Source: Ahaetulla prasina
Lineage: Eukaryota > Chordata > Lepidosauria > Squamata > Colubridae
DNA length: 64,000 bases
Direction of reading: 5' to 3'
Assembly: GCF_028640845.1 (NCBI RefSeq)
Contig: NC_080546.1
Coordinates: 15,535,520-15,599,519 of the forward strand
In this document: one piece after another, positions 23,161-33,883 of the stretch
Numbering within the stretch: position 1 is the stretch's first letter
Layout of the letters: every line of letters starts with the position of its first letter
Notes under the pieces: model-generated
The model's database searches: none
Told to the model about the DNA's origin: nothing
What the model saw: the letters and a program-made list of their open reading frames with translations, nothing else
Position numbers and translations under genes: made by a program

Positions 23161-23600
23161 ACAGGTAGTCCTTGACTTACAACCATAATTGAGCTCAACA
23201 TTTATGTTGGTAAGTGAGACATTTGTTAAGCAAGTTTTGACCAGGGGTGGGTTTCACATATTGTTGCCACCTTCCACGCATCCGCCCGTCCTTCCACACG
23301 CTCATTGCTTGCGCGCCTTCCACACATATGCCTGGCCTTCTGCGCATGCACTTTGCTTGCACGTGTGTGCGTGTGCCTTCCACACATGCACCTGGGCTCA
23401 AAAATATGGCTAAATAGGATGGCATTATATCCGCGTGGGTGGGCAGGTGGGCAGGCGGGCCCACCTGCAGTCACCGCTACCGGTTTGCCTAAACCGGTCC
23501 GAACCGGCTGAATTTGGTTTTGCCCAATTTTACAACCTTCCTTGCCACAGTAAGAATTGTACTGAGAGCTTGGCTTCCATTTAAAAAATCTCTGCTGTGA
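23161..23600. mobile_element. caggtagtc-family MITE split by hAT-like element
   Basis: caggtagtccttgacttac at ~23164 runs to 23241 and resumes at 23517 (gttttgcccaattttacaacc...ccttgccacag). Right end lost. Confidence 0.5.
23242..23516. mobile_element. hAT-like element (accggt family)
   Basis: Starts caggggtgggtttcac; the right end is eroded after ccggctgaattt. Flanks gttttgac (23234-23241) and gttttgcc (23517-23524) match at 7 of 8. Inserted in the caggtagtc-family MITE. Confidence 0.7.
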
Positions 23601-24410
23601 TCTAGCCCAAGTGGAGTAAAAGTAAAGGCTGGGATTGGTCATTTCAGAGAAATGTCCCATAGAAATTCTGCTTTTTCTGGGAGAGTGACTGAGACAAAGA
23701 AAACTCTCTGAAGCAGTCTGATCAATGTTCAACTCAGAGGTAGTACAAGCAGAGGCTCATTAAAAACCTGGAACAAGCTTTAGAGAACTGGCTGAATAAA
23801 TGAAAACTTGTAGAAAAGCTCATTTTTTCCCTCCCTTTAGAGATCAGGTTTGTCTTCAGCGTTGTGCTCCACCGGAGAACATACATTTCTCAGTTTTGTT
23901 ACCTGTGAAATGAGGTTTAACTTTGACAGAATCAGTGGTTACACTGAAGAGAAAAATAAAAATAAAAATGATTCTCAGGATCGTGTAAATGTTTTTTTTA
24001 TTATTATTTTTTACTTTTCTCCCCCACACGCTTCCATGCCTGGTAGAAATATGACAGAAACATCAATGAACCAAAGAAAAATATTTTCTTCTTCAGCTTT
24101 GGCTATGAATTTGTTTCAAAGCATACTATGTTATGCTGTCAAGATTTAAATTCTGTACATCTAAGTGCTCGCTTCAGCAGCCCATATACTGTACATTTAA
24201 AGGGAAAGGAAATATATATATTTGCGATAAAACAAAACGCACCACTTAAGCATTCTTTTACACGAATAACAACTTCTCCTATTGTACACAAGTTTCTGTG
24301 TATGATTAGAAAATGTCTTATTTAAAGCCCGTTTTACATAGAAGTTTTGGGGCAATTGGAAAGAGCTGGTCTTGCTAAGATATTTTTCTCCATTTATATA
24401 TATCCTTGAG
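23601..24410. other. Unannotated intronic sequence
   Basis: No feature recognised. Confidence 0.3.
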
Positions 24411-24506
24411 CTTCCTTCCTTCCTTCCTTCCTTCCTTCCTTCCTTCCTTCCTTCCTTCCTTCCTTCCTTCCTTCCTTCCTTCCTTCCTTCCTTCCTTCCT
24501 TCCTTC
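24411..24506. repeat. (TTCC)n microsatellite, ~95 bp
   Basis: Near-perfect TTCC tetranucleotide array. It encodes only repetitive artefact peptides. Confidence 0.95.
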
Positions 24507-24514
24507 ATCTAGTA

Positions 24515-24649
24515 CAGGGGTCTCCAACCTTGGCAACTTTAAGCCTGGCGGACTTCAACGCCCAGAACCCCACAGCCAGCTTTGCTGGCTGGGGAATTCT
24601 GGGCGTTGAAGTCCGCCAGGCTTAAAGTTGCTAAGGTTGGAGACCCCTG
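24515..24649. mobile_element. hAT-type foldback MITE, 135 bp, near-perfect hairpin
   Basis: caggggtctccaaccttggc...ctaaggttggagacccctg; the arms pair across nearly their entire length around a ccagctttgctgg loop. Flanks atctagta and aaccagta match at ~5-6 of 8. Confidence 0.75.
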
Positions 24650-25909
24650 AACCAGTAAGAGGAAAATAGAATGTCTCAAATTATTCAAATTTTACAGCTT
24701 GCATTATGAAATGACTTACTCTGCACCTCCCAGACAGATGTGACCATTGGAACTCGGCTTTCTATTGCTATTTTTCCACTCCTTGCATATTTTAGAATCA
24801 TCCTAGTCTCCTCAAATGCATCCAAAGACATATGCAAATTCCTATTTTCTTCTTGACATGTATTTGTTCTACAGTTTAATCACCGAAGATGAATCTGCTC
24901 GATCTGATCTTGTTGTGAGCCACAGTCCACAAGAACTGCAGAAGGCTGCGCATTGATCTTCCTGGAAAGGGGCAAATGTCAGCGTTCATGTCACACCTGT
25001 CGACAGCTCCTTAAAACTACATTTGATTAAGGGAGGTGCTGACAGGCAGGGTGCCCTTCAGTTCTCCCTCTTCCCATTGAAGCAGGATCATTAAACTGAA
25101 GGCCACACTCCAGAGGCAACTGCCACCATCTTTCTTGATGGATAAAATTCAAATATCGCCCGGCTTTTTGGATGCAAGCTACGTAATCCAGAAATTTCAG
25201 GTCACTCTCGCTCAGCAATGTTAAATAATAACTCAGAGAACGGAAAATTATTTTCCATCAAGCCACACTAATTCTGCGGGATTTCCAAGTTAGGACTCAA
25301 CCAGTGATGGACTGAAATGAGCCAAGAAGCGATTTGGAGTTATATTAATACACCTCTTCCATACTAATCGGATATATGAAGGAAGATGACAAATTACTCT
25401 GCCTGGGATGCACAGAGCTTCTGCGGTGTAAATTATTAGTTAAATAAAAGTCTGGACTGCTAATGCAAGCAGGCTTACATTAGACATGTTCTTCACACTG
25501 TTTTGTTCATTTAATTATTTTATGTCAATGGTTAGAGTTTCCTACCTATTAAAGCAGAGAATTTGCATTTAGAGGATCTATCGTCTACTAAGTTTCTCTT
25601 GAATTGAGATGAACGAACTGCATAGATTAAAATTATTGGCAAGGGACAGGTGTAATGCTAACTTCCTAGAGATGACAAACTGAAGCCTTTCTGGAGTCTG
25701 GCTGTCATCTAACCTAACCATCTTTGGTTAGGTCTCTGAATCAACACTTAAGAACTAGAAGGTGGTAATGTGACAGAGTCAGGTGAAAAGTAGTTAAGAT
25801 AAGCTTGTTTATTGAGCATGTGGCTGAGAGAAAGTATGAGAGCAAAAAAAAGAACGTATTACTCCTTCACAACACCAAGCTTTTGCATGAATCTTTACTT
25901 AATCTGGAG
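24650..25909. other. Low-repeat intron; candidate conserved noncoding block 24850-25320
   Basis: No recognised transposon over ~1.2 kb in an otherwise transposon-packed window. No coding frame with splice sites. Conservation is a guess from repeat depletion and balanced composition only. Confidence 0.3.
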
Positions 25910-25911
25910 TA

Positions 25912-26138
25912 AAATTATATAAGAATATAGAATAGGAGAGTTGGGAGGGACCTTGGAGGCCTTCTAGTCTAACCCCCTGCTTAGGGTGGAAACCCTACAC
26001 CACTTCAGACAAATGGTTATCCAATCTCTTCTTAAAAACTTCCAGTGTTGGAGCATTCACAACTTCTGGAGGCAAGTTGTTCCACTGATTAATTGTTTGA
26101 ACTGTCAGGAAATTTTTCCTTAGTTCTAAATTTTAATA
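25912..26138 (-). mobile_element. CR1 LINE 3' end
   Basis: In complement: acaagttgcctccagaagttgtg, ggaagtttttaagaagagattgg, aaccatttgtctga, ggggttagactagaaggcc, gtccctcccaactct, and an atattct tail. Confidence 0.75.
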
Positions 26139-26526
26139 TAAAATAGATTGGAACGCTAAGAGTGGAAACTATCCCTCCATCTTAGCCCCTCCCTTTTTTA
26201 AAAAAAAAATGGAATTAAATGTCAAAGGGTAACTTAAATAGTTTCTTTCTGAGGTTGGTTAGTATGACTTCATGATTTATCTATGAAGGTTTGAGAGTGG
26301 CAGTATAGAAATGAATGGCCGTCACTGCTTCTAGGACTTTTCCTTATCTTTTCTAGGCTAAATTATATTTTTGGAGTTCTTGGTAGAATGGATTTGTTAG
26401 AATCCCTTCTGCTTAACTTTTTGAGATTGGCCAAGATCACCTACATACTGCCTCTGATTGGATAACTTATTGTCATGAAATGTCTTGGTAGTCTCTGAGG
26501 TGATCTTAGTAGTTTCTTGTTTAGGT
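26139..26526. other. Unannotated intronic sequence
   Basis: No feature recognised. Confidence 0.3.
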
Positions 26527-27128
26527 TGTTGTGACCCAGGTCCAAGTAGTGATTACCAAACACAATTCAGGCCTGAACAAACTTATTTTATTAAAACAGC
26601 TGAGAATTAATTCATTCTCAGCTTAGTCCAAAACAAATTCTTCATAAACTGTCCTGCGGCCTTATCACCAATCTTTGTTATCTTTGGCAGCCTGCCAAAG
26701 GCTTTTCTTAGCAAAATCCCCACAAAGTTCAAGAGATGCTAACAAAAAGCAATGGAATCAACTTTGCTTTTCCACAAAGAACCCAAGGGCTCGTTGCTGC
26801 TCTTTTAAGCCTTATAGGAGTGGCCAATCATCTTCTGGCCTTACTCCTGAGTCATCCTTTTTGTTTCAGCTGCTCTTGCCTTCTGGCAGCTCTTCTCATG
26901 CATGCAGTAGGAACAGGCTCCTCCTGTTCCTCTGCTTCTCTGCTATCCGCCTCTGGAGGCTTCGGAGTCTGTGCATCACTCCCAGATGGCCCTGGCACCA
27001 TCTCTGCCTCTGACGCAGAGGCCTCGTCCAGGCCTTCCCCTGACTCCAGGACTGGCCCATTGTCCTCCCCAGCCTCCTCACTGTCCGACTCCACTGCCAG
27101 CTCCACAGGCTGCTGGCAGACCACAACA
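26527..27128 (-). mobile_element. Solo LTR, family 2, ~602 bp
   Basis: Ends TGTTGTGACCC...GACCACAACA (TG...CA in either reading). Minus strand has an open frame over 26852-27124 with ESDSEEAGED...EQEEPVP...RRAARRQEQLKQK, parallel to 6827-7091. Plus strand aaacaaatt...ttctcagc matches the 35792 copy. No clear TSD or internal region. Confidence 0.65.
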
Positions 27129-27532
27129 GTTGTTGTTTAATGTTAGCTTGTTTGTCAGAGTGCCACCAAGATCACTCCCACCAGCAATGACACCAGCAAG
27201 GACAAGCCAGTTGTATATCAAAAGAGACAACCCCCTTTCCCTTCTAGCGCTGATTACTTAGTTTAGTAATGAAACATCTGCAAGAAAACAACCAAGCTCA
27301 GAGAGGACCAAGAACCCCACAGTTCAACCCTAAACTACAAATAGTTTTCTGATAATTGATTTCTAACTGTGAGGTGACCAAGGGTTTTGTCTATGAATGT
27401 TCTGTCTTTTACAATCTTCGTTCCAATGGCCTGCAGTTTTCTTGATGCCCAACAATTCAATGAAACACTCAGAGAAAATATAATGAGGAAAGTCTCTACA
27501 GGAGTCCTTTTTAAACTGGGAGAAATGGGTAG
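27129..27532. other. Intron with Penelope-like fragment near 27250-27345
   Basis: gaaacatctgcaagaaaacaaccaagc...ccaagaacccc matches 54905-54960 and 63300-63355. The rest is unrecognised. Confidence 0.35.
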
Positions 27533-27540
27533 GGGAGAAA

Positions 27541-27971
27541 CAGAGGTGGGCTTCACATAATGTAACAACCAGTTCATCCAGAATAGAAAATGCTCGCTTT
27601 GCTTTGATGTGCATGCCTTGTGCACATGCACATTGTGTCAAAAACACAGTGATTGTATAGGACGGGATAGCTTTGCTTGTGCATGTGCCTTGCACACATG
27701 CACACTGCATCAAAAACACGGTGATTGTATAGGACGGGATAGCTTCACTCATATGTGTGCTTTCCGCACATGTGCACTGCGTCAGAAACACAGCGATTGT
27801 ATAGGACGGGATAGCTTTGCTCATGTGCATGCCTTGCACACATGCACGCTGTGTCAAAAATATGGTGATTGTATAAGATGGGATAGCACTGGGGCGGGTG
27901 GACGGGCCCAGTCCCTGGCCATAACTACCGGTTCACTCGAACTGTTCCAAACCGGCTGAATCCCACTTCTG
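27541..27971. mobile_element. hAT-like element with 72-bp minisatellite core
   Basis: cagaggtgggcttcac...ggctgaatcccacttctg; flanks gggagaaa (27533-27540) and gggagaag (27972-27979), 7 of 8. Inside, a unit containing gattgtataggacgggatag begins at 27651, 27723, 27795 and 27867, an exact 72-bp period over about four copies. Confidence 0.8.
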
Positions 27972-27979
27972 GGGAGAAG

Positions 27980-28552
27980 GCCTCAGGGAAACAGAAAGAT
28001 ATGTAGCTAGAAACCGCTGAAACAACCATTAATGTCTTCATCAACAGTTAAAAGAAGCTCAAAAAATATTTTGCAAGAAATTCTCAAGTGCCCTGAGAAT
28101 AAGGCAGTCGATCTAAAAAGTTTGAGAATTTGAAAGACAAATTTGAACTTTGGCGTATTTGACTGAACTGTCATCTCCAGATGTTTAAAAGATGATTTCT
28201 AGCCAACATCTGGAGGATTGTAGAGGTTGGAGAACTCAATGTTTATTCCATTGGCATAAATTAAGAACAAGAAACCTGGGGTGTAACATATAGACACAGG
28301 GAACCGGTAGGATAAGTTGGAAACTGTGGGAAAATTTGGCTCATGGGATAGAAACAGCGAATATATCCTTGCAGGAAATCAAGACAGTTGAAGATTTTCA
28401 CTTGGCCTCTGATGAAAATGTATGAAGCATAGCATTTGTTTCGTTTTTAATTTTAAAAAAATGTATTTGTTTTGTTTGCACAGATGGTATGAAATAGTAA
28501 ACCTTGTGATGGGATTCTGTGTGTATCATTTCATCAGATGCTCCATAATATT
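27980..28552. other. Unannotated intronic sequence
   Basis: Small foldback-like patch near 28165-28235 (cagatgtt...aacatctgg); otherwise nothing. Confidence 0.3.
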
Positions 28553-30402
28553 CATTTTATTTATTTATTTTTATTATTATTTATTTTATTTATTTATTTA
28601 TTTATTTATTTATTATTTAAATTTCTATACCGCCCTTCTCCCGAAGGACTCAGGGCGGTTCACAGCCAGATAAAAATACAAAATATTACAATATAAATAC
28701 AATTAAAATACGATTAAAAAACTTATTAAATTGGCCGAGATTAAAATTTAGAATAAATAATAAAACCCATTAAAACACCCATAAATTTAAAAACTAACCC
28801 AGTCCTGCGCAAATGAATAAATAAGTTTTAAGCTCGCGACGAAAGGTTCGGAGGTCCGGAAGTTGACGGAGTCCTGGGGGGAGTTCGTTCCAGAGGGTGG
28901 GAGCCCCCACAGAGAAGGCCCTTCCCCTGGGCGTCGCCAGACGACACTGTCGCGCCGACGGCACCCTGAGGAGTCCCTCTCTGTGAGAGCGCACGGGTCG
29001 GTGAGAGGTATTCGGTAGCAGTAGGCGGTCCCGTAAATAGCCCGGCCCTATGCCATGGAGCGCTTTAAAGACGTTCACCAAAACCTTGAAGCGCACCCGG
29101 AACGCCACAGGTAGCCAGTGCAGTCTGCGCAGGATAGGTGTCACACGGGAGCCACGAGGGGCTCCCTCTATCACCCGCGCAGCCGCATTCTGGACTAACT
29201 GAAGCCTCCGGGTGCCCCTCAAGGGGAGCCCCATGTAGAGAGCATTGCTCGTCCAGACGGGACGTCACGAGGGCGTGAGTGACTGTGCACAAGGCATCCC
29301 GGTCTAGAAAGGGGCGCAACTGGCGAACCTGGTGGAAAGCTCTCCTGGAGACGGCCGCCAAGTGGTCTTCAAAAGACAGCCGTTCATCCAGGAGAACGCC
29401 CAAGTTGCGCACCCTCTCCATCGGGGCCAATGACTCGCTCCCAACAGTCAGCCGTGGACTCAGCTGACTGTACCGGGATGCCGGCATCCACAGCCACTCC
29501 GTCTTGGAGGGATTGAGCTTGAGCCTGTTTCTCCCCATCCAGACCCGTACGGCTTCCAAACACCGGGACAGCACTTCGATAGCTTCATTGGGGTGGCCCG
29601 GTGTGGAAAAGTCCAGCGGGGTGTCACCAGCGTACAGCTGGTCCCTCACACCGAAGCCACTGATGATCCCACCCAGCGGCTTCATATAGATGTTGAACAG
29701 AAGGGGCGAGAGGATCGACCCCTGCGGCACCCCACAAGTGAGGCGCCGCGGGCCGACCTCTGCCCCGTCAACACCGTCTGCGACCGGTCGGAGAGATAGG
29801 AGGAGAACCACCGATAAACGGTGCCTCTCACTCCCAATCCTCCAACCGGCGCAGCAGGATACCATGGTCGATGGTATCAAAAGCCGCTGAGAGGTCTAAT
29901 AGGACCAGGGCAGAGGAACAACCCTATCCCTGGCCCTCAGAGATCATCCACCAACGCGACCAAAGCCGTCTCAGTGCTGTAACCGGGCCGGAAGCCGGAC
30001 TGGAGCAGGTCTAGATAGACAGTTTCCTCCAGGTGCAGGGGAAACTGATATGCCACCATACTCTCTACAACCTTCGCCATGAGCGGGTTGGAGACCGGAC
30101 GATAATTACCTAAAACAGCCGGGTCCAGGGAAGGCTTCTTGAGGAGGGGCCTCACCACCGCCTCTTTCAAGGCGGCAGGAAAGACTCCCTCCAACAAGGA
30201 AGCGCTCGTAATCGCCTGGAGCCAGCCTCGTGTCACCTCCTGAGTGGCCAGCACCAGCCAGGAGGGGCACGGGTCCAGTAAACACGTGGTGGCATTCAAT
30301 CTACCCAGCAACCTGTCCATGTCCTCGGGAGCCACAGGGTCAAACTCATCCCAGAAAATGTCACCAAGACCACCCTCAGACGCCTCATCTGAATCGTCGC
30401 AA
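28553..30402 (-). mobile_element. L2-type LINE, long 5'-truncated copy with dead reverse transcriptase
   Basis: Minus strand, in order from 30335: an RT N-terminal part (LLKKPSLDPAVLGNYRPVS, YLDLLQSGFRPGYSTETAL), then [20 protein letters not shown], the catalytic box as YAGD rather than [39 protein letters not shown], and the C-terminus (LQLVQNAAARVIEG, LHWLPVAFRVRFKVL, LRTFRRELKTYLF). The frame breaks at ~29900 and near 29240-29070. The 3' UTR ends with ccgcccttctcccgaagg-type sequence (plus reading) and a (TTTA)n tail. The YAGD change and frameshifts make it non-autonomous. Confidence 0.88.
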
Positions 30403-30465
30403 TTTAAAGACGTTCACCAAAACCTTGAAGCGCACCCGGAACGCCACAGGTAGCCAGTGCAGTCT
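30403..30465 (-). repeat. 63-bp exact copy of an internal L2 segment at the L2 5' end
   Basis: 30403-30465 is identical to 29064-29126 (starts tttaaagacgttcacc, ends tagccagtgcagtct), in the same orientation, abutting the 5' truncation point of the L2. Confidence 0.9.
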
Positions 30466-30789
30466 TTTTACCTTCAGTTTTAATTGGTCTTGGAAAAGAA
30501 GAGAATTTCTTCATGGAAAATCAGAACTGCTCCTTCTAGCACACATATGCTTGAATGAATGAATGCTTAGGTGTACTCAGGGGCATAAGGAGAAATATCT
30601 GAGCCTCATAGCAAACTTCTTAATTTTCCCCCATCCTGATATTAATAAAACTACTGGATATATTTGAGGAAGCCTCCTCTTATTCCTGGGGTTGCACACA
30701 CAATCCATTCTTGGGAAGAAGAAGGAGTAGAAAGTTGATGATCTCTTGGAGTTGTATTACTAATTTGCATCATCGGTGCTTGATCAAAG
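30466..30789. other. Unannotated intronic sequence
   Basis: No feature recognised. Confidence 0.3.
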
Positions 30790-31110
30790 AGGCCTAGTGG
30801 CCTGAGAGCTTCTCCAGCTTCAGCGGTTCGAGCCCAGGCACTCTGTGGCAGAGTGAGCTCCTGTCACTTAGCCTTTGTCCACCTAACAGTTCTAAAGCAT
30901 GTTCTATGCAAGTAGATAGGTAGGTATCACTTGGGTGGAGAGAAGAGCTGGTGCTCTGAACAGATAGTCAGATTCCTAATGGCTCTGGGAACATGCAAGT
31001 GTGTCCCACAACAGGGCTGGTACCTTGGTTAGCCAAACTACTACTCTGAAACAGCACTGTGTTCTCCTGGCTACTGTAACAAAACCATATGATGATAATA
31101 ACAACAACAA
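30790..31110 (+). repeat. Old, degenerate Sauria-type SINE
   Basis: Weak matches to the family: ctagtggcctgagagcttc, cagcggttcgagccc, gagctcctgtcactta, agcatg...atgcaagtag. Ends near (AAC)n at 31095-31112. Confidence 0.45.
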
Positions 31111-31119
31111 CAATAAACA

Positions 31120-31836
31120 TTGAAAGAAAATGTGACGACAACTTTACATGGGCTTAAGATGGGAACCATCAAGAAAGAAACGGAAGGTTTAATACTCACT
31201 GCTCAAGAACAAGCACTACAAACTAATGCCATGAAAGCGAAGATACAAAAATCCACCGACAATCCAAACTGCCAACTTTGCAACAACAAAGTCGAAATTG
31301 TTTCACATTTAATATGTGAATGCAGCAAAATTGCACAAACTGATTACAAAGCTAGACATGACCGAGTTGCTAAATTAATCCACTGGTCATTATGTAAAAA
31401 ATACAATTTACCTGTATCCAAAAAGTCATGGGAACATAAAGTGGAAAAGGTTATAGAAAATGAGAAGGTGAAGATCTTGTGGGACTTTCAAATACAGACG
31501 GATCATCATTTGGAACATAACACGTCAGATATCACAGTTGTCGAAAACCGAAATGTACAATTTATTGACATCGCAGTACCAGGAGATGCCAGAGTCCAAG
31601 AAAAAGAACTGGAAAAAATCATGAAATATCGCAACCTGGCCATCGAAACTATATGGCTACGGATGAAATATGTAACAGTGATACCCATTGTCATCGGGGC
31701 ACTTGGTACCATGTCCAAGGATTTTATAAGATACATCAACAAATTGCAGCTTCCTGCAATAACACCATTGGAACTGCGAAAAACTGTGCTACTTGGAACA
31801 TCGTACATCTTAAGTAGGTACTTGGTTGATACCTAA
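31120..31836 (+). pseudogene. R4/R2-like LINE C-terminal region: zinc knuckle plus restriction-like endonuclease
   Basis: A 238-codon open frame, stop at 31834-31836, and no RT domain upstream, so it is a 5'-truncated LINE insertion. Residues ~50-68 form a C-X2-C-X8-H-X4-C knuckle (CQLCNNKVEIVSHLICEC). The following ~150 residues match the restriction-like endonuclease end of R2/R4-group LINEs: ETEGLILTAQEQAL, RHDRVAKLIHW, KILWDFQIQTD, then SDITVV...FIDIAVPGD and IPIVIGALG. The family usually has a Pro-Asp pair where this copy has Ser-Asp. Such LINEs nick target DNA with this domain before reverse transcription. A short 3' UTR with (GAT)n runs to ~31955. Clade name is from memory; R4 is favoured because it is known in squamates. 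Confidence 0.7.
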
Positions 31837-31955
31837 GACGCTGGCAGCAACCCATATCAACCATTAGCACCAGTCAATGGTATTTGCGATGCATTTTTGA
31901 ATGTTCAGTTGACTGAATTTCATGTTTAATGAATATAGTTAATGATGATGATTGG

Positions 31956-32695
31956 TCTACCAATTCTGGGTTTGTGAAAATCCAGATGACCATTACAGGA
32001 CAGGAAAAAGATTAGCATAAATCATGGTGAGGCTCTCTACCATGGTGTACATGGTGTGGCTGTCTACCATGGCTTCCATTTGCTGCTCTGCTTTCACTCA
32101 TCCTGCTGAAAAGAAGAGAACAACCAGCATCCAGATGGATGGATTCAGTTATAGTGGTGATGGGTACATTCATGAAGCCCAGGTTAGGAACAGTTCCAGA
32201 GAAAAACTACAGTATCCATGTTGTTTGTGAGAGTCAACACTGACTTGATGGTGCAGAGTTTCCATAATTGTGTACTGCAAGATGGTCCTTGCTTCTATTA
32301 TGATTGTGCAGTATTGTGTTTGGTTTCCACCAGTACTGAGATGTTAAAGTTCAGCCAACGTAACGGTTTCATTCATTACAAATGAAAGAGTTTTTTTGTT
32401 CATATGTTCCAAGAAATCTTCTGAAATATTAATTGAATTGAGGGAGGGAGAGGTTGCAAAATGAAGCTTTCTGCTTTTAAGTTCACTGTTGTTTTTTTTA
32501 AAAAATGGGAATATGTTTTAGCTAAACTTTCTTCTGTTACAATGTTGGTAACATTTAACTGATTGGTGTAAAATGTTATTATAGGGTCTTCACCACTGTA
32601 GATATTTTCTTTTCCTTGTGAACAGTGATGTGGAAATATTACCAATGTGACATAAACAATGAGGTTGGATTTTATATAGAGAAATTTGGGGTTGG
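31956..32695. other. Unannotated intronic sequence
   Basis: No feature recognised. Confidence 0.3.
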
Positions 32696-32703
32696 AAGTA
32701 AAC

Positions 32704-32905
32704 CAGGGATGCTATTCAGCAGGTTCTGACAGGTTCTGGAGAACCGGTAGTGGAAATTTTGAGTAGTTCGGAGAACTGGCAAATACCACCTCTGGCTGGC
32801 CCCAGAGTGGGGTGGGAATGGAGATTTTGCAGTATCCTTCTCCTGCCACTCCCACCAAGCCACCCCCATGGAACCGGTAGTAAAAAAAATTGAATTCTAC
32901 CACTG
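32704..32905. mobile_element. hAT-like element (accggt family), 202 bp, perfect TSD
   Basis: cagggatgctattcagc...ttgaattctaccactg; exact 8-bp TSD aagtaaac at 32696-32703 and 32906-32913. Confidence 0.88.
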
Positions 32906-33176
32906 AAGTAAACGTACTAAAAGCAGTGAAACTTTTAAGAAGACACACTCAATGTGTCTATATATGATTGACGTCCTAGTAGAATCCTTTAGAAACAGAT
33001 CCCCTTCCTCATGTAAGAATAAAAGCTTAGAGGTTTTTTTCAAAGCAAGCTTGCTTTCTGGTGAGGGTATTGAGAAATTTTTCGTAGTGTTTTGTTACTG
33101 CTTCAGTCCGTCGTGGTTTTCTCGCTTTCTTACTCCCTGATCGCTTTTTCTTTCAATATTAGAATGTCATTTGGAG

Positions 33177-33299
33177 CAGGGGTCTCCAACCTTGGTCCCT
33201 TTAAGACTTGTGGACTTCAACTCCCGGAGCTTTGCTGGCTGAGGAACTCTGGGGGTTGAAGTCCACAAGTCTTAAAGGGACCAAGGTTAGAGACCACTG
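33177..33299. mobile_element. hAT-type foldback MITE, 123 bp
   Basis: caggggtctccaaccttgg...ccaaggttagagaccactg; flanks atttggag (33169-33176) and atttggaa (33300-33307), 7 of 8. Confidence 0.85.
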
Positions 33300-33493
33300 A
33301 TTTGGAAGTTAATTATTTTTAATAATGTGATTTAACAATTTGAAATTCATTTTAATTATTTTTAAAACTGTTTAGAACCTTTAAGGTGAGAGCTTTGTTT
33401 ATGGGGGCAACATATTGTAAAGAAAATATAGTATAAATGCACTTATCAGGGAGTTTAGCCAGGTCTTATTCTAAATGGACGTCTCCTTTAAAG

Positions 33494-33875
33494 CAGGGGT
33501 CTCCAACCTTGGCAACTTTAAGACTTGTGGTCTTTTTTTTTTTTTTAAATTTGCATTTATATCCCGCCCTTCTCCGAAGACTCAGGGCGGCTTACACTGT
33601 GTTAAGCAATAGTCTTCATCCATTTGTATATTATATACAAAGTCAACTTATTGCCCCCAACCATCTGGGTCCTCATTTTACCTACTTATAAAGGATGGAA
33701 GGCTGAGTCAACCTTGGGCCTGGTGGGACTTGAACCTGCAGTAATTGCAAGCAGCTGTGTTAATAACAGACAGTCTTAGCAGTCTGAGCCACCAGAGGCC
33801 CTCAGCTAAGTTGGCTGAGGAATTCTTGGAGTTGAAGTCCACAAGTCTTAAAGTTGCCAAGGTTGGAGACCCCTG
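33494..33875. mobile_element. hAT-type foldback MITE with SINE insertion, perfect TSD
   Basis: caggggtctccaaccttggc...gttggagacccctg; exact 8-bp TSD ctttaaag at 33486-33493 and 33876-33883. The hairpin is split by a SINE at ~33529-33800. Confidence 0.9.
33529..33800 (-). repeat. SINE family A (L2-tailed), near full length
   Basis: Poly-T then atcccgcccttctccgaag...gggcggcttac in plus reading, ending in the tRNA-like head complement cagtctgagccaccagaggcc. Confidence 0.75.
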
Positions 33876-33883
33876 CTTTAAAG

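Noticed and set aside
26527..27133. 5-bp target duplication for the minus-strand solo LTR
   Set aside because: Flanks taggt and gttgt do not match; I could not define a TSD.
27651..27890. Possible CRISPR-like array
   Set aside because: Units are tandem with no unique spacers; vertebrate intron context.
27363..27959. Repeat-peptide frames (24-residue period) on both strands
   Set aside because: Produced by the 72-bp minisatellite inside a hAT-like element; no start context, splice sites or domain.
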